Source of the DNA: Actinokineospora inagensis DSM 44258
GTDB taxonomy: Bacteria > Actinomycetota > Actinomycetes > Mycobacteriales > Pseudonocardiaceae
Direction of reading: 5' to 3'
NCBI RefSeq assembly: GCF_000482865.1
Contig: NZ_AXWW01000058.1
Span: forward strand, 1 to 46,888
DNA length: 46,888 bases
Both the position numbers and the translations under genes were made by a program. This document shows, in pieces, positions 1 through 9,726 of the stretch. The notes under the pieces were generated by a model. It was not told where the DNA came from and did not search any database. It saw nothing but the letters and a program-made list of their open reading frames with translations. The stretch's first letter is position 1, and each line of letters begins with the position of its first letter.

Positions 1-35
1 CCCCCAAACAAAACAACTTCACCACAACGGGCGGT

Positions 36-175
36 TGGTATCGGCGGGTTTCGAGGCGCGCGGTGCCGGTTGGTGGGCTTCGTCGATGGGCCGGGGGTTT
101 GGTTTGAGGCGCGCGGGGCGGGTTGGCGCCCCTCGTCGATGTGGGGCGGGTTTCGAGGGGGGCGGGGGTGGGAGT
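36..175. repeat. Imperfect tandem repeats, left edge
   Basis: This non-coding stretch has two and a half imperfect copies of a unit of roughly 50 bases. A box GGGTTTCGAGGCGCGCGG (46-63) recurs as GGTTTGAGGCGCGCGGGG (101-118) and GGGTTTCGAGGGGGG (148-162). Between these boxes lie TTCGTCGATG (79-88) and CTCGTCGATG (132-141). No ORF here looks like a gene. Related boxes in the opposite orientation occur at the right end of the window (46805-46888), so this looks like a dispersed intergenic repeat family rather than a promoter. Confidence 0.6.
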
Positions 176-282
176 GTGTGTGGTGGTGGGGCCTTTGAGC
201 TGCGGGTTTGTTCTTGTGGTGGATGCCCCGCTCGGCACCGCTTGGGGGCTGGTGCCGGGCGGGGGCGTACCGAGGGGCGTGG

Positions 283-657
283 TCAGCTCACGCTGAGGAG
301 GTCGACGATGAAGATGAGGGTTTCGCCGGGTTTGATGGCGGCGCCTGCGCCGCGGTCGCCGTAGCCCAGGTGTGGGGGGATGACGAGGCGGCGGCGGCCG
401 CCGACGCGCATGCCGGTGACGCCGTGGTCCCAGCCCGCGATGACGCGGCCGCCGCCGAGGGGGAAGGCGAAGGTTTCGCCGCGGTCCCAGGAGGCGTCGA
501 ACTGTTCGCCGGTGGAGTGGGCGACGCCGACGTAGTGGACTGAGACGAGCCTGCCCGGGGTGGCCTCTTCGCCGTCGCCGACTGAGAGGTCGTCGACGAC
601 GAGGTCGGCGGGTGGGGGGCCGTCGATCGGGTCGACCTCGGGCTTCTGCAGAGCCAT
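283..657 (-). CDS. FKBP-type peptidyl-prolyl cis-trans isomerase
   Basis: This 124-residue protein is a single FKBP domain. The family catalyses cis-trans isomerisation of X-Pro bonds and assists protein folding. Visible family motifs are VSVHYVG, the strand with GEQFDASWDRG, FPLGGGRVIAGWDHG, the basic turn VGGRRRLVIPP, HLGYGDRGAG, and the C-terminal strand ETLIFIVDLLSV. There is no signal peptide or lipobox, so it should be cytoplasmic, and the length is usual for stand-alone actinobacterial FKBPs. The ATG at 657 follows a GAGGAG ribosome site five bases upstream. The same-strand GAF-ANTAR gene ends 78 bases upstream, so co-transcription is possible. Function is confident from the fold; client proteins cannot be inferred. 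Confidence 0.93.
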   Translation of the reverse strand: MALQKPEVDPIDGPPPADLVVDDLSVGDGEEATPGRLVSVHYVGVAHSTGEQFDASWDRGETFAFPLGGGRVIAGWDHGVTGMRVGGRRRLVIPPHLGYGDRGAGAAIKPGETLIFIVDLLSVS

Positions 658-735
658 GCGCGCTCCTCGCGTGGGGTGTTGGACCCGGTAATCCTCTCTT
701 GGGCGGGTCGTGGCTGCGCGACGGACCCCGGGGCC

Positions 736-1434
736 TCAGCGGAGCACGAGGGGGAGGGCGCTGCGGACGACTTCCTCGGCGACCTGGGCGATTTTCAGGT
801 TGTGGTTGCGGGCGAGGCGGCGGAGCTCCTGGAAGGACTCGGTGAGGCGGATGCCCTTGCGTTCGGCGAGAACGCCCTTGGCCTGTTCGATGACGACGCG
901 GCTGTCGAGGGCGGACTGGAGTTGGTCGGCGAGGGTTTGGCGTTGCCGCACGGCGCGTTCGGTGGTGATGCCGATGGCGGCCATGTCGGCGAGGGACTGG
1001 GCGGCGGACAGCTCGTCGGCGGTGAAGGCGCGGTCCTCGACGCGGTAGAGGCACACGGCGCCGATGGGGGTGCCGCGCAGGCGCATGGGGATGCCGTGGG
1101 CGTGGTGGAAGCCCGCCGCGGTGGCGGTGTGCGCGAAATCGGGCCAGCGGGTGACGGGGCCGCCCTCGGGGACGCCGGTGGCGCAGGCGAGGGCGCCGGG
1201 GCCCGCGAGGCACTGGAGGTCGCGCAGGGCGGCCCGCCGGGGATCGCCCGGTCGGGCGTCGACCGTGTGCGGGGAGCCGTCGCTGTCGGCGATGAGGATG
1301 CCGGTGGCGTCGGCGTCGGCGAAGCGGGCGCAGTGGCCTGCCAGGACGCCGAGGTAGGTCGGCAGGTCGAAGCCGGGTGCCAGCGTGTCGGAGAGATCGA
1401 TCAGCACATCGGCCGGCAGTGCCCGCGTCGCCAT
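736..1434 (-). CDS. GAF and ANTAR domain RNA-binding regulator
   Basis: This 232-residue protein has an N-terminal GAF sensor domain (about residues 15-160) and a C-terminal ANTAR domain (about 165-225). The ANTAR part shows the two-helix pattern SRVVIEQAKGVLAERKGI followed by AFQELRRLARNHNLKIA-like sequence. ANTAR domains bind paired hexaloop RNA hairpins and prevent transcription termination. The ligand of the GAF domain is unknown. No kinase domain or phospho-receiver is present, so control is probably by ligand or partner. The ATG at 1434 has GCGAGG eight bases upstream. It is divergent from the response regulator gene starting at 1590. This fusion is common in actinobacteria. Confidence 0.9.
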   Translation of the reverse strand: MATRALPADVLIDLSDTLAPGFDLPTYLGVLAGHCARFADADATGILIADSDGSPHTVDARPGDPRRAALRDLQCLAGPGALACATGVPEGGPVTRWPDFAHTATAAGFHHAHGIPMRLRGTPIGAVCLYRVEDRAFTADELSAAQSLADMAAIGITTERAVRQRQTLADQLQSALDSRVVIEQAKGVLAERKGIRLTESFQELRRLARNHNLKIAQVAEEVVRSALPLVLR

Positions 1435-1589
1435 GGTTCGCGCCTCGCTTTGGATATTCGGAAATCAGTTCAGGTTATGCCCCGAATGGCGGTCACCCGA
1501 CCACTGCGGGGTTGGTGCTTCCAGTGATACCGTTCCGCCTTGGCCAGGTCATCCTCGGAAGTTCAACGTTCGGTCAACGAGGAACGGAA

Positions 1590-2294
1590 GTGGAATCCGA
1601 AACCACCGACCGCCCCGCGGTGCTGCTCGTCGAGGACGAGCCCGACCTCGCCGCGATGGCGAGGGACTACCTGGTCCGCGACGGCTTCCAGGTGCTGCCC
1701 GCCGTCGACGTGCGGGCCGGGCTGCGGCTGCTCGAATCCGCGCACGTCGACCTGGTCGTGCTCGACCTCGGTCTGCCGGACGGCAACGGTCTGGACCTGT
1801 TGCGGACGTTGCGCGGCCGGGACAACCCGATGCCGGTCATCGTGGTCACCGGGCGCGGCGAGGAGGCGGACCGGGTCGTCGGCTTGGAGTTGGGCGCCGA
1901 TGACTACCTGGTCAAGCCGTACTCCCAACGCGAGTTGGCCGCCCGCATCCGCGCCGTGCTGCGCCGGTCCACGGCCACACCGCCCGCGACGACGGCCATC
2001 CGGATCGGCGGTCTGGTGATCGACACCGGCGCCCGCGAGGTGCGCCGCGCGGGCACCCCGATCGCGCTCACCCCGCGCGAGTACGGCCTCGTCGAGTTCC
2101 TCGCTTCCGCGCCGGGGCAGGTGTTCTCCCGCGAACAGTTGCTGGACAACGTGTGGGGGTCGTCGTCGCGGTGGCAGGCGGCGACCACAGTGGACGAACA
2201 CGTCTACCGGGTGCGCCGCAAGCTGCTCGCCGCCGGTGTCACCGAGCCGAGGATCACCACCGTGCGCGGGTTCGGCTACCGACTGGACCTGTGA
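1590..2294 (+). CDS. OmpR/PhoB-family response regulator
   Basis: This 234-residue two-component response regulator has a receiver domain (about 8-122) and an OmpR-type winged-helix DNA-binding domain (about 140-233). The receiver carries the acidic pair in LLVEDEPD (E15, D16), phospho-acceptor D59 in VVLDLGLPDG, T87 and K109 (YLVKPYS). The C-terminal part has the typical LTPREYGLVEFLAS and the wing ending TVRGFGYRLDL. The frame is open upstream to 1377, but the GTG at 1590 matches where the family starts and has GAGGAA upstream. Its TGA overlaps the ATG of the kinase gene by one base, so the two are translationally coupled and should be cognate partners. The target genes cannot be read from the sequence. 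Confidence 0.93.
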   Translation: MESETTDRPAVLLVEDEPDLAAMARDYLVRDGFQVLPAVDVRAGLRLLESAHVDLVVLDLGLPDGNGLDLLRTLRGRDNPMPVIVVTGRGEEADRVVGLELGADDYLVKPYSQRELAARIRAVLRRSTATPPATTAIRIGGLVIDTGAREVRRAGTPIALTPREYGLVEFLASAPGQVFSREQLLDNVWGSSSRWQAATTVDEHVYRVRRKLLAAGVTEPRITTVRGFGYRLDL

Positions 2295-3451
2295 TGGACT
2301 TCCGCCTGCTGTTCGAATGCACCCCGTCGCCCTATTTGGTGTTGACCCCGGACCTGGTGATCTGCGAGGTCAACCCGGCCTATTTGACGGCGACAGCGGC
2401 GAAACGTGAAGACCTGCTCGGGAAACACATTTTCACCGCTTTCCCGGACAATCCCGATGACCCGGCCGCCGACGGTGTGCGGAACCTGCGCCGCTCGCTG
2501 GACGCGGTCCTGGCGACCGGGCGGCCGGACTCGATGCCGGTCCAGCGCTACGACATCGCGGTCGGTCCGGACGGTCGGTTCGAGGAACGGCACTGGAGCC
2601 CGGTGAACACGCCGCTGCTGGACGCGGACGGGGTGATCCGGTACGTGCTGCACCGGGTCGAGGACGTCACCGAGCTGGTCGGGTCGCGCGCGCCGGACGA
2701 GCGGGTGGAGCGGCTGGAGGTCGACCTGTTCGTCCGGTCCCGCGAGCTGAAGGCCGCCAACGACCGGCTGGCCGACACCACCGCCGCGCTGCGCCGCGAG
2801 CACCTGGCCAAGGACCGCTACTTCGCCGCTGTCGCGCACGAGTTGCGCAACCCGTTGGGCGCGCTGCGGGCCGCCGCCGAGGTGCTGGCCATGGACGTGG
2901 TCGAGCACCCGGCGCTGGGCGTGCTCGACCGGCAGGTGTCCGCGCTGAGCAGGCTGACCGGTGACCTGCTCGACGCGGGCCGGGTGATCGCCGGCGGGTT
3001 GCGGCTGGAGCGGGTGCCGCTGGACCTGCGCGGCCTGGTCCGGGAGTCGGTGGCCGACGGGGTCGACGGCCGGGTGGTGTCCCTCGCGGTGCCCGACGAG
3101 CCGGTGCGGGTGCTCGGTGACCGGGTGCGGCTGGGGCAGGTGCTGGGCAACCTGCTGTCCAACGCGGCGAAGTACAGCCAACCGGACACCGCCATCGAGG
3201 TCGGGCTCGGCGCCGCCGGGTCGACGGCCGAGCTCACCGTGGTGGACGCCGGGATCGGGTTCGACCCGGCCGCCGCGGAGTCGCTGTTCGAGGCGTTCAC
3301 CCGGGTGGCGGAGTCGTACGCGGGTGGACTCGGGTTGGGCCTGCTCGTGGTGCGTGGCGTGGTCCGGGTGCACGGCGGGACGGTGGTAGCGCACAGCGAC
3401 GGCCCGGGTACCGGTGCCCGGTTCACCGTCCGGCTTCCGCTCATCGGGTGA
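2294..3451 (+). CDS. PAS-domain sensor histidine kinase
   Basis: This 385-residue kinase has a PAS domain (about 5-130), a coiled linker (135-170), a HisKA domain with phospho-acceptor H182 in VAHELRNP, and a HATPase_c domain. The ATP-binding boxes are visible: N box LGNLLSNAAKYS, G1 VVDAGIGFD, and G2 GGLGLGL. No transmembrane segment is present, so it should sense a cytoplasmic signal or ligand through the PAS domain. The ATG at 2294 overlaps the regulator's stop codon (TGATG), which fixes the start; the open frame upstream of it lies inside the regulator gene. It presumably phosphorylates D59 of the upstream regulator. Confidence 0.93.
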   Translation: MDFRLLFECTPSPYLVLTPDLVICEVNPAYLTATAAKREDLLGKHIFTAFPDNPDDPAADGVRNLRRSLDAVLATGRPDSMPVQRYDIAVGPDGRFEERHWSPVNTPLLDADGVIRYVLHRVEDVTELVGSRAPDERVERLEVDLFVRSRELKAANDRLADTTAALRREHLAKDRYFAAVAHELRNPLGALRAAAEVLAMDVVEHPALGVLDRQVSALSRLTGDLLDAGRVIAGGLRLERVPLDLRGLVRESVADGVDGRVVSLAVPDEPVRVLGDRVRLGQVLGNLLSNAAKYSQPDTAIEVGLGAAGSTAELTVVDAGIGFDPAAAESLFEAFTRVAESYAGGLGLGLLVVRGVVRVHGGTVVAHSDGPGTGARFTVRLPLIG

Positions 3452-3752
3452 CACCGTCCACTCCGGAGCGCCACCACCCGGGGACACCAGCCACGGCGCG
3501 TGCGGGTGGATCCCACTCGGCCCGGTAACACACCCCCCGCCCGTGGCGACACCACTATCGCGGCCCTGTCACCCCCCGACGGCAGGGCCGCTCTCTTCTT
3601 CCCGGGGCCGGGTACCGCCATCACCCCGCCATCGGGATGCTCCGCCAAGTTCATTCTTTAGTCGGTTACCGCATGGCACCCTTTCACTCGATAGTGAATG
3701 CCAAGTCACGCTCTGTCGACTTTGGTCACCTGTCGGGGAGAGGACACCGCCC
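3452..3752. other. Intergenic region upstream of the secreted nuclease
   Basis: No gene is seen in these 301 bases. A hairpin-capable pair CCACCCG (3474-3480) / CGGGTGG (3503-3509) just after the kinase stop could help end transcription. An inverted repeat TTCACT-CGAT-AGTGAA occupies 3683-3698, about 55 bases before the nuclease start, in a locally AT-richer stretch. This makes it a candidate operator. GGGGAGAGGA (3735-3744) is the ribosome site for the nuclease. Confidence 0.5.
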
Positions 3753-4946
3753 GTGCGCTCCAGCCGCTGGTCCCTGTTAGCCCTGCTGGCCTGCCTCGCC
3801 ACCGTCGTCGTGGCGCTGCAGGCCAGGCCAACCGCCGTCGCGACGCCGCTTGCCACCGCGCCGATCACTGTCGCGCAGGCCGTCGCCACCCAGAACGGCT
3901 CGTCGGCCACCGTCCGCGGTTACGTCGTCGGCCAGCCCACCGCGACCACCACCGTCATCCGGTCCGGCTACCCGAACGACTACGCCCTCGCGCTCGCCGA
4001 CTCGGCCGCCGAGACGAACACCTCGCGCATGGTCTACGTCCAGATCACCACGTCGTTCCGCACCGGCTACGGCCTCAAGACCAACCCGTCGTTGCTCGGC
4101 GTCCAACTCGACGTCACCGGGGCCTTGAGCGCGTACTTCGCCCACCCGGGCCTCACCTCGACCACGGCGTTCGCCCGCGTCGACTCCGGGCCGACCACCA
4201 CCACTCCACCGTCGACCACAACGCCGTCGACCACCACCGCGCCGCCCACAACCGGGCCGACCGATGACTACTACCGCTCCGCGCTCGGCAAGACCGGTCC
4301 GGCGCTCAAGACCGCGTTGAACCAGATCATCCGCACCAACGCCAAGGTCGGCTACGACCAGGTGTGGGACGCGCTCAAGGTCACCGACCAGGACCCGGCG
4401 AACTCGAACAACGTCATCGAGATCTACAGCGGCCGGTCCATCAGCAAGGCCAGTTCCGGCGGCGGCGCGCACGACTGGAACCGCGAGCACGTCTGGGCCA
4501 AGTCGCACGGTGACTTCGGCACCGCCACCGGCCCCGGCACCGACCTGCACCACCTGCGCCCCGAGGACGTCACGGTCAACAGCGAGCGCGGCAACAAGGA
4601 CTTCGACAACGGCGGCAGCACCGTCGCCGACGCCCCGGGCAACAAGACCGACGCCGACTCCTGGGAGCCCCGGGACGCGGTCAAGGGCGACATCGCCCGG
4701 ATGATCTTCTACATGGCCGTCCGCTACCAGGGCGGCGACGGCTTCCCGGACCTCGAGGTCGACGACACGGTCAACAACGGCACCCAGCCGTACATGGGCA
4801 AGCTGTCCACGCTGCGGCAGTGGAACGCCCAGGACCCGCCGGACGACTTCGAGCGGCACCGCAACCAGGTCATCTACGACACGTACCAGCACAACCGCAA
4901 CCCGTTCATCGACCACCCGGAGTGGGTCGCGTCGATCTTCGGCTGA
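3753..4946 (+). CDS. Secreted endonuclease I with N-terminal OB-like domain
   Basis: This 397-residue protein has a signal peptide (residues 1-30, hydrophobic core LLALLACLATVVVAL), an OB-fold-like DUF6359 domain (about 36-140) and a Thr/Pro linker (148-168). An endonuclease I (EndA/NucM/Vvn-type) domain of the beta-beta-alpha-metal class fills 172-397. The catalytic signature is NREHVWAKSHG (H246, H252) with DLHHLRPED (H266/H267), N276 and R279. The family cleaves DNA and RNA non-specifically outside the cell, for nutrient scavenging or biofilm DNA removal. The GTG at 3753 is preceded by GGGGAGAGGA and begins the signal peptide; the frame is open further upstream but that part is not protein-like. 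It is monocistronic by context. Confidence 0.92.
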   Translation: MRSSRWSLLALLACLATVVVALQARPTAVATPLATAPITVAQAVATQNGSSATVRGYVVGQPTATTTVIRSGYPNDYALALADSAAETNTSRMVYVQITTSFRTGYGLKTNPSLLGVQLDVTGALSAYFAHPGLTSTTAFARVDSGPTTTTPPSTTTPSTTTAPPTTGPTDDYYRSALGKTGPALKTALNQIIRTNAKVGYDQVWDALKVTDQDPANSNNVIEIYSGRSISKASSGGGAHDWNREHVWAKSHGDFGTATGPGTDLHHLRPEDVTVNSERGNKDFDNGGSTVADAPGNKTDADSWEPRDAVKGDIARMIFYMAVRYQGGDGFPDLEVDDTVNNGTQPYMGKLSTLRQWNAQDPPDDFERHRNQVIYDTYQHNRNPFIDHPEWVASIFG

Positions 4947-4993
4947 GGTTCTTCCGGCGGCCGGCCCGGGGATTGCTCCCCGGGCCGGCCGTT

Positions 4994-5332
4994 TCACATC
5001 CGGGCGTGGAACTCGTCGAGGGTGTCGAGCAGCCAGAACTCCTTGCCCTGGTTGGTTTCCCGGCGCAGCGCGCGAAGCGGTTCGCTGCGCGCCAAGTGCG
5101 CGGAGATGTCCCCGACGACGGCCAGCGGAATCCGGTACGACACGAACTTCCCCACAATCGCCCCGGCTATCCCACTGCTCAACGCGAAGAACGCCGGGTC
5201 GAGCCGCGACACCGGGACAACCACGGCACGCGCGCCGCGCCCCCACACGTCGCCGATGATGTCGACCGCGTCGCTCTCGCCTGCGAGCAGCGGACCATCC
5301 GGGGCCAGGTAAAGCACGTCGGGGTGGGTCAT
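4994..5332 (-). CDS. DUF4180 domain protein
   Basis: This 112-residue protein matches the DUF4180 family, whose biochemical role is not established. It has an N-terminal beta-rich part and a central segment with the pattern LDPAFFALSSGIAGAIVGKF. The C-terminal half ends with KEFWLLDTLDEF. It has no signal peptide or membrane helix. Its ATG at 5332 shares a base with the TGA of the upstream HTH regulator gene (TGATG), so the pair is translationally coupled and probably forms one module. I cannot assign a reaction. Confidence 0.8.
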   Translation of the reverse strand: MTHPDVLYLAPDGPLLAGESDAVDIIGDVWGRGARAVVVPVSRLDPAFFALSSGIAGAIVGKFVSYRIPLAVVGDISAHLARSEPLRALRRETNQGKEFWLLDTLDEFHARM

Positions 5333-5715
5333 CAGGTCTCCTCACCGGGTTCGAGCACGGCACTGACCACGTTGAGCAAGTCGGCCGTGTCGGTGAGCCC
5401 ACCGAGCAGCATCACCGTAAGACTCGCTCGTTCCTGGTTATAGGAGAGCTGCACGCGCGCGCCGCTCGCGGTAAGCAGAGTCGCCACCCGGTCCATGTCG
5501 GACCGCGTGATGGCGTCGACCCGAACCGTGGTCGCCACCTCCACCCGCCTGTGCGACGGCGGCGTCCCGGTGACGGCCTGCAGATCCCCACGCGCGATCC
5601 GGTACTGCTTCCCGATCCGGACCGCCTTGAGCTTCCCGTCCCGCACATACCCGCGCACGGTCCGCACATGGAGCCCCAACTCCTCGGCGACCTGCTCCAC
5701 GGACAGCCACTCCAT
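5332..5715 (-). CDS. Excisionase-type helix-turn-helix regulator
   Basis: This 127-residue protein starts with an excisionase/MerR-like winged HTH (about 1-50; SVEQVAEELGLHVRTVRGYV then the recognition-wing part KAVRIGKQYRIARGDL). The C-terminal 75 residues (55-127) form a mixed alpha/beta domain without a named function in my reading. It is coupled by a one-base overlap to the DUF4180 gene downstream. The start has no Shine-Dalgarno sequence. Instead TAGTTT lies six bases before the ATG, suggesting a leaderless mRNA. A 13-bp near-perfect inverted repeat (5721-5756) covers this promoter, so autoregulation is likely (inference). No integrase or phage gene is near, so a role as a true excisionase is unlikely. 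Confidence 0.85.
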   Translation of the reverse strand: MEWLSVEQVAEELGLHVRTVRGYVRDGKLKAVRIGKQYRIARGDLQAVTGTPPSHRRVEVATTVRVDAITRSDMDRVATLLTASGARVQLSYNQERASLTVMLLGGLTDTADLLNVVSAVLEPGEET

Positions 5716-5720
5716 GTGAG

Positions 5721-5756
5721 TAAACTACCCTATGGGTGGCTCGATAGGGAAGTTTA
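5721..5756. promoter_or_regulatory. Inverted-repeat operator over the HTH gene promoter
   Basis: The arms TAAACTACCCTAT (5721-5733) and ATAGGGAAGTTTA (5744-5756) are complementary at 12 of 13 positions with a 10-base spacer. On the minus strand one arm contains a -10-like TAGTTT six bases before the ATG at 5715. The other arm sits where a -35 element would be. The arms are strikingly AT-rich for this genome. The likeliest reader is the HTH protein encoded next to it. Confidence 0.6.
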
Positions 5757-6191
5757 GGGAGTGTTAAGGGTGGTTACGACTTTCTCGATCCGCCGCAGCC
5801 GAGTCGCCTCGGTCTTCGCGTCGGTCACCGACAAGACGTGCGCCCGCTGGTGGCTGTAGGAGAGCTTGTCGAACGCCGCCCTGGCGCCCCCCTCGGCCAA
5901 CGCGTCCGCGAGGTCCTCGGGCACCTCCACAACCCGGGGCTCGGTGTCCAACTCGATGTCCACATCGACACTGTCCCCAGCCGCCACCCCAGCCGCCTTC
6001 CGGTTCTCCGCACTCAACGGCACGAAGTACCCACCCGCATGCGGCCCAATCGACGTGCGGTACGTGTACCCGCCCACGGTGACCTTGACGGCCACCCGCT
6101 TCTTCGACCCGAGCGCGACAAGAACGTCGTCAGGCACCCGAAGCCCAGTAGCACTCTTCCCGCTTTGCTCGACTGTCGTGGAAAATCGCAT
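5754..6191 (-). CDS. DUF1905/YdeI-OmdA family protein
   Basis: This 145-residue protein has a DUF1905-like beta-barrel part (about 1-85; TGLRVPDDVLVALG, then the strand YTYRTSIGPHAGGYFVPLS). A C-terminal YdeI/OmdA-associated helix region follows (95-145; PEDLADAL, FDKLSYSHQRAH). Members are linked by annotation to bacteriocin-protection YdeI, but the molecular role is unknown. The ATG at 6191 begins the conserved MRFSTTVEQ start; an in-frame ATG at 6230 adds 13 residues that do not resemble the family. Its stop codon lies inside the inverted repeat that controls the next gene on the same strand. Confidence 0.82.
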   Translation of the reverse strand: MRFSTTVEQSGKSATGLRVPDDVLVALGSKKRVAVKVTVGGYTYRTSIGPHAGGYFVPLSAENRKAAGVAAGDSVDVDIELDTEPRVVEVPEDLADALAEGGARAAFDKLSYSHQRAHVLSVTDAKTEATRLRRIEKVVTTLNTP

Positions 6192-6532
6192 GGCGGGAGT
6201 ATCACCCGGCTCCCACCGGTTCGGCAGCACCTGTGGCCCAACTCGTGTCGACGGCGGTGTGGGTCCTCTCGGTCCTCTCGGTGGCCGTCACCCGTGGTCG
6301 CAGACGAGTCGCCCGTACCGGCTTCGCCTTCGCCGCAACAACAAGGACCCAGCCCAGCCCCCACCCAGCCCCCACCCAGTCCCGGGGGGCGTCCCTGGTC
6401 CAGTCTACCGGCACCACCCGACGGGGCATAGGACCCGTCCGAAGCTGTGCACGATCGCCGTGGTTGTGGATAACTCGCCGAGCGTTGCCCACCCGCATCG
6501 GGTTGATGCAGGCACTCGACAGCGCGCGGTGG
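6192..6532. other. Gene-free stretch with short repeats and a DnaA-box match
   Basis: No convincing gene is present: ORFs on both strands lack ribosome sites and family-like sequence. The stretch holds a 10-base direct repeat TCCTCTCGGT near 6264-6284 and a C-rich 11-base repeat around 6350-6385. A perfect DnaA-box consensus occurs on the minus strand, TTATCCACA (6465-6473). A single box does not make an origin. The region separates two minus-strand genes. Confidence 0.45.
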
Positions 6533-7303
6533 TCAAGCTGCTTTGACCTGGGCCGCGACCCCGTCCAGCATTGTGCGCAAGCCCGTGGTGAAGCTCTGGC
6601 GGGCCTCGTTCTCCATGTACGGCAGTGACTCGTCGAATTCCTTGTCTGACTCCAGGCGGGTCAGCAGGGGGTATCGGTCGGCGAAGTCGGGGGCGACGGT
6701 GGTAAGTTCGGCGGAGCGGGCGTACCACCAGTCCTCATCGGACTGGCCGGTTTCCCTCGCGGCGTGTCGGGCGTCGTTCATGAACGCGGCCGCGCCTTGG
6801 ACGAAGTAGGTCAGGCCGCTGACCACGCCGCGGACGACGGGGCCGCGCAGACCGGCGGGTTCGAGGGCGCGGAGCAGGCGTTCGACGAGGTTCAGTTCGT
6901 GCGGTCCCAGCACCGGTCGCGCCATCGATACCTGTGCCGCCCAGGGGTGTCGGAGGTAGAACTCGAACAGTTCCTCCGCCCACGCCGTCACCCCGTCCCG
7001 CCAGTTCGGCTGGGCGTCGGCGACCAGTTCGCCGTGTACGTGGTCGTACATCAGGTCGAGCAGTTCGCTCTTGTCCGCGACGTAGGTGTACAGCGCCATC
7101 GCGGTGCGGCCCAGGCGTTCGCCGACCGCGCGCATCGATAGTCCCGCCATGCCCGCCGTGTCGGCGATCGCGATGGCGGCGTCGACGATCGCGTTCACGG
7201 TCAGCGACTGGCGCGGACCTGGGCGGACCGGCTCGTCGGTGGGTACCCGCCAGAGCAGGGCCATCGTCCGGCGCGGGTCGCCCTGGGCGGCGAAAACCCC
7301 CAC
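6533..7303 (-). CDS. TetR-family repressor of the UvrA-like resistance gene
   Basis: This 256-residue regulator has an N-terminal HTH (about 32-80; TVNAIVDAAIAIADTAGMAG, then MRAVGERLGRTAMALYTYV) and a tetracycline-repressor-type C-terminal ligand domain (about 95-250). The GTG at 7303 has AAGGAGA six bases upstream. It is divergent from the UvrA-like gene. The 64-base gap holds two related palindromes that touch both ribosome sites. By analogy with other TetR/drug-resistance pairs, it should repress both genes until it binds an intracellular compound (inference). The ligand is unknown, but a DNA-binding drug is plausible given the partner gene. Confidence 0.9.
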   Translation of the reverse strand: MGVFAAQGDPRRTMALLWRVPTDEPVRPGPRQSLTVNAIVDAAIAIADTAGMAGLSMRAVGERLGRTAMALYTYVADKSELLDLMYDHVHGELVADAQPNWRDGVTAWAEELFEFYLRHPWAAQVSMARPVLGPHELNLVERLLRALEPAGLRGPVVRGVVSGLTYFVQGAAAFMNDARHAARETGQSDEDWWYARSAELTTVAPDFADRYPLLTRLESDKEFDESLPYMENEARQSFTTGLRTMLDGVAAQVKAA

Positions 7304-7313
7304 GACTATCTCC

Positions 7314-7356
7314 TTATGGCGTAAAGTGACCGGGCCGATATCAGTTTACGCCGTAA
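7314..7356. promoter_or_regulatory. Paired TetR operators in the divergent promoter
   Basis: TTATGGCGTAAA (7314-7325) and TTTACGCCGTAA (7345-7356) form an inverted repeat with one mismatch. Each copy is itself a palindrome of the form TTACG-C-CGTAA (7346-7356 is perfect; 7314-7324 has one mismatch). Their centres are 32 bases apart, about three helical turns, so two dimers would sit on the same face. Each copy runs into the AAGGA ribosome site of the gene it faces. Confidence 0.75.
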
Positions 7357-7367
7357 GGACGCACCTC

Positions 7368-9653
<2,286 letters not shown>

Positions 9654-9676
9654 CGTCCACGGCTGGACCGGCTGCG

Positions 9677-9682
9677 TAACAT
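9677..9682 (+). promoter_or_regulatory. Possible -10 element for the PH-like gene
   Basis: TAACAT lies 44 bases before the GTG at 9727 and would give a short leader carrying the GAGGAGG ribosome site (9713-9720). No good -35 hexamer is seen at the usual spacing, so the gene may also be read from the upstream UvrA-like gene. Confidence 0.3.
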
Positions 9683-9726
9683 CGAACCCGGGTGGGGTTG
9701 ACGCGCTGCTGGGCGAGGAGGCGTGT

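Noticed and set aside
3777..5402. 541-codon minus-strand ORF opposite the nuclease and DUF4180 genes
   Set aside because: It overlaps two recognised genes and has a repetitive Arg/Gly/Val composition unlike a protein.
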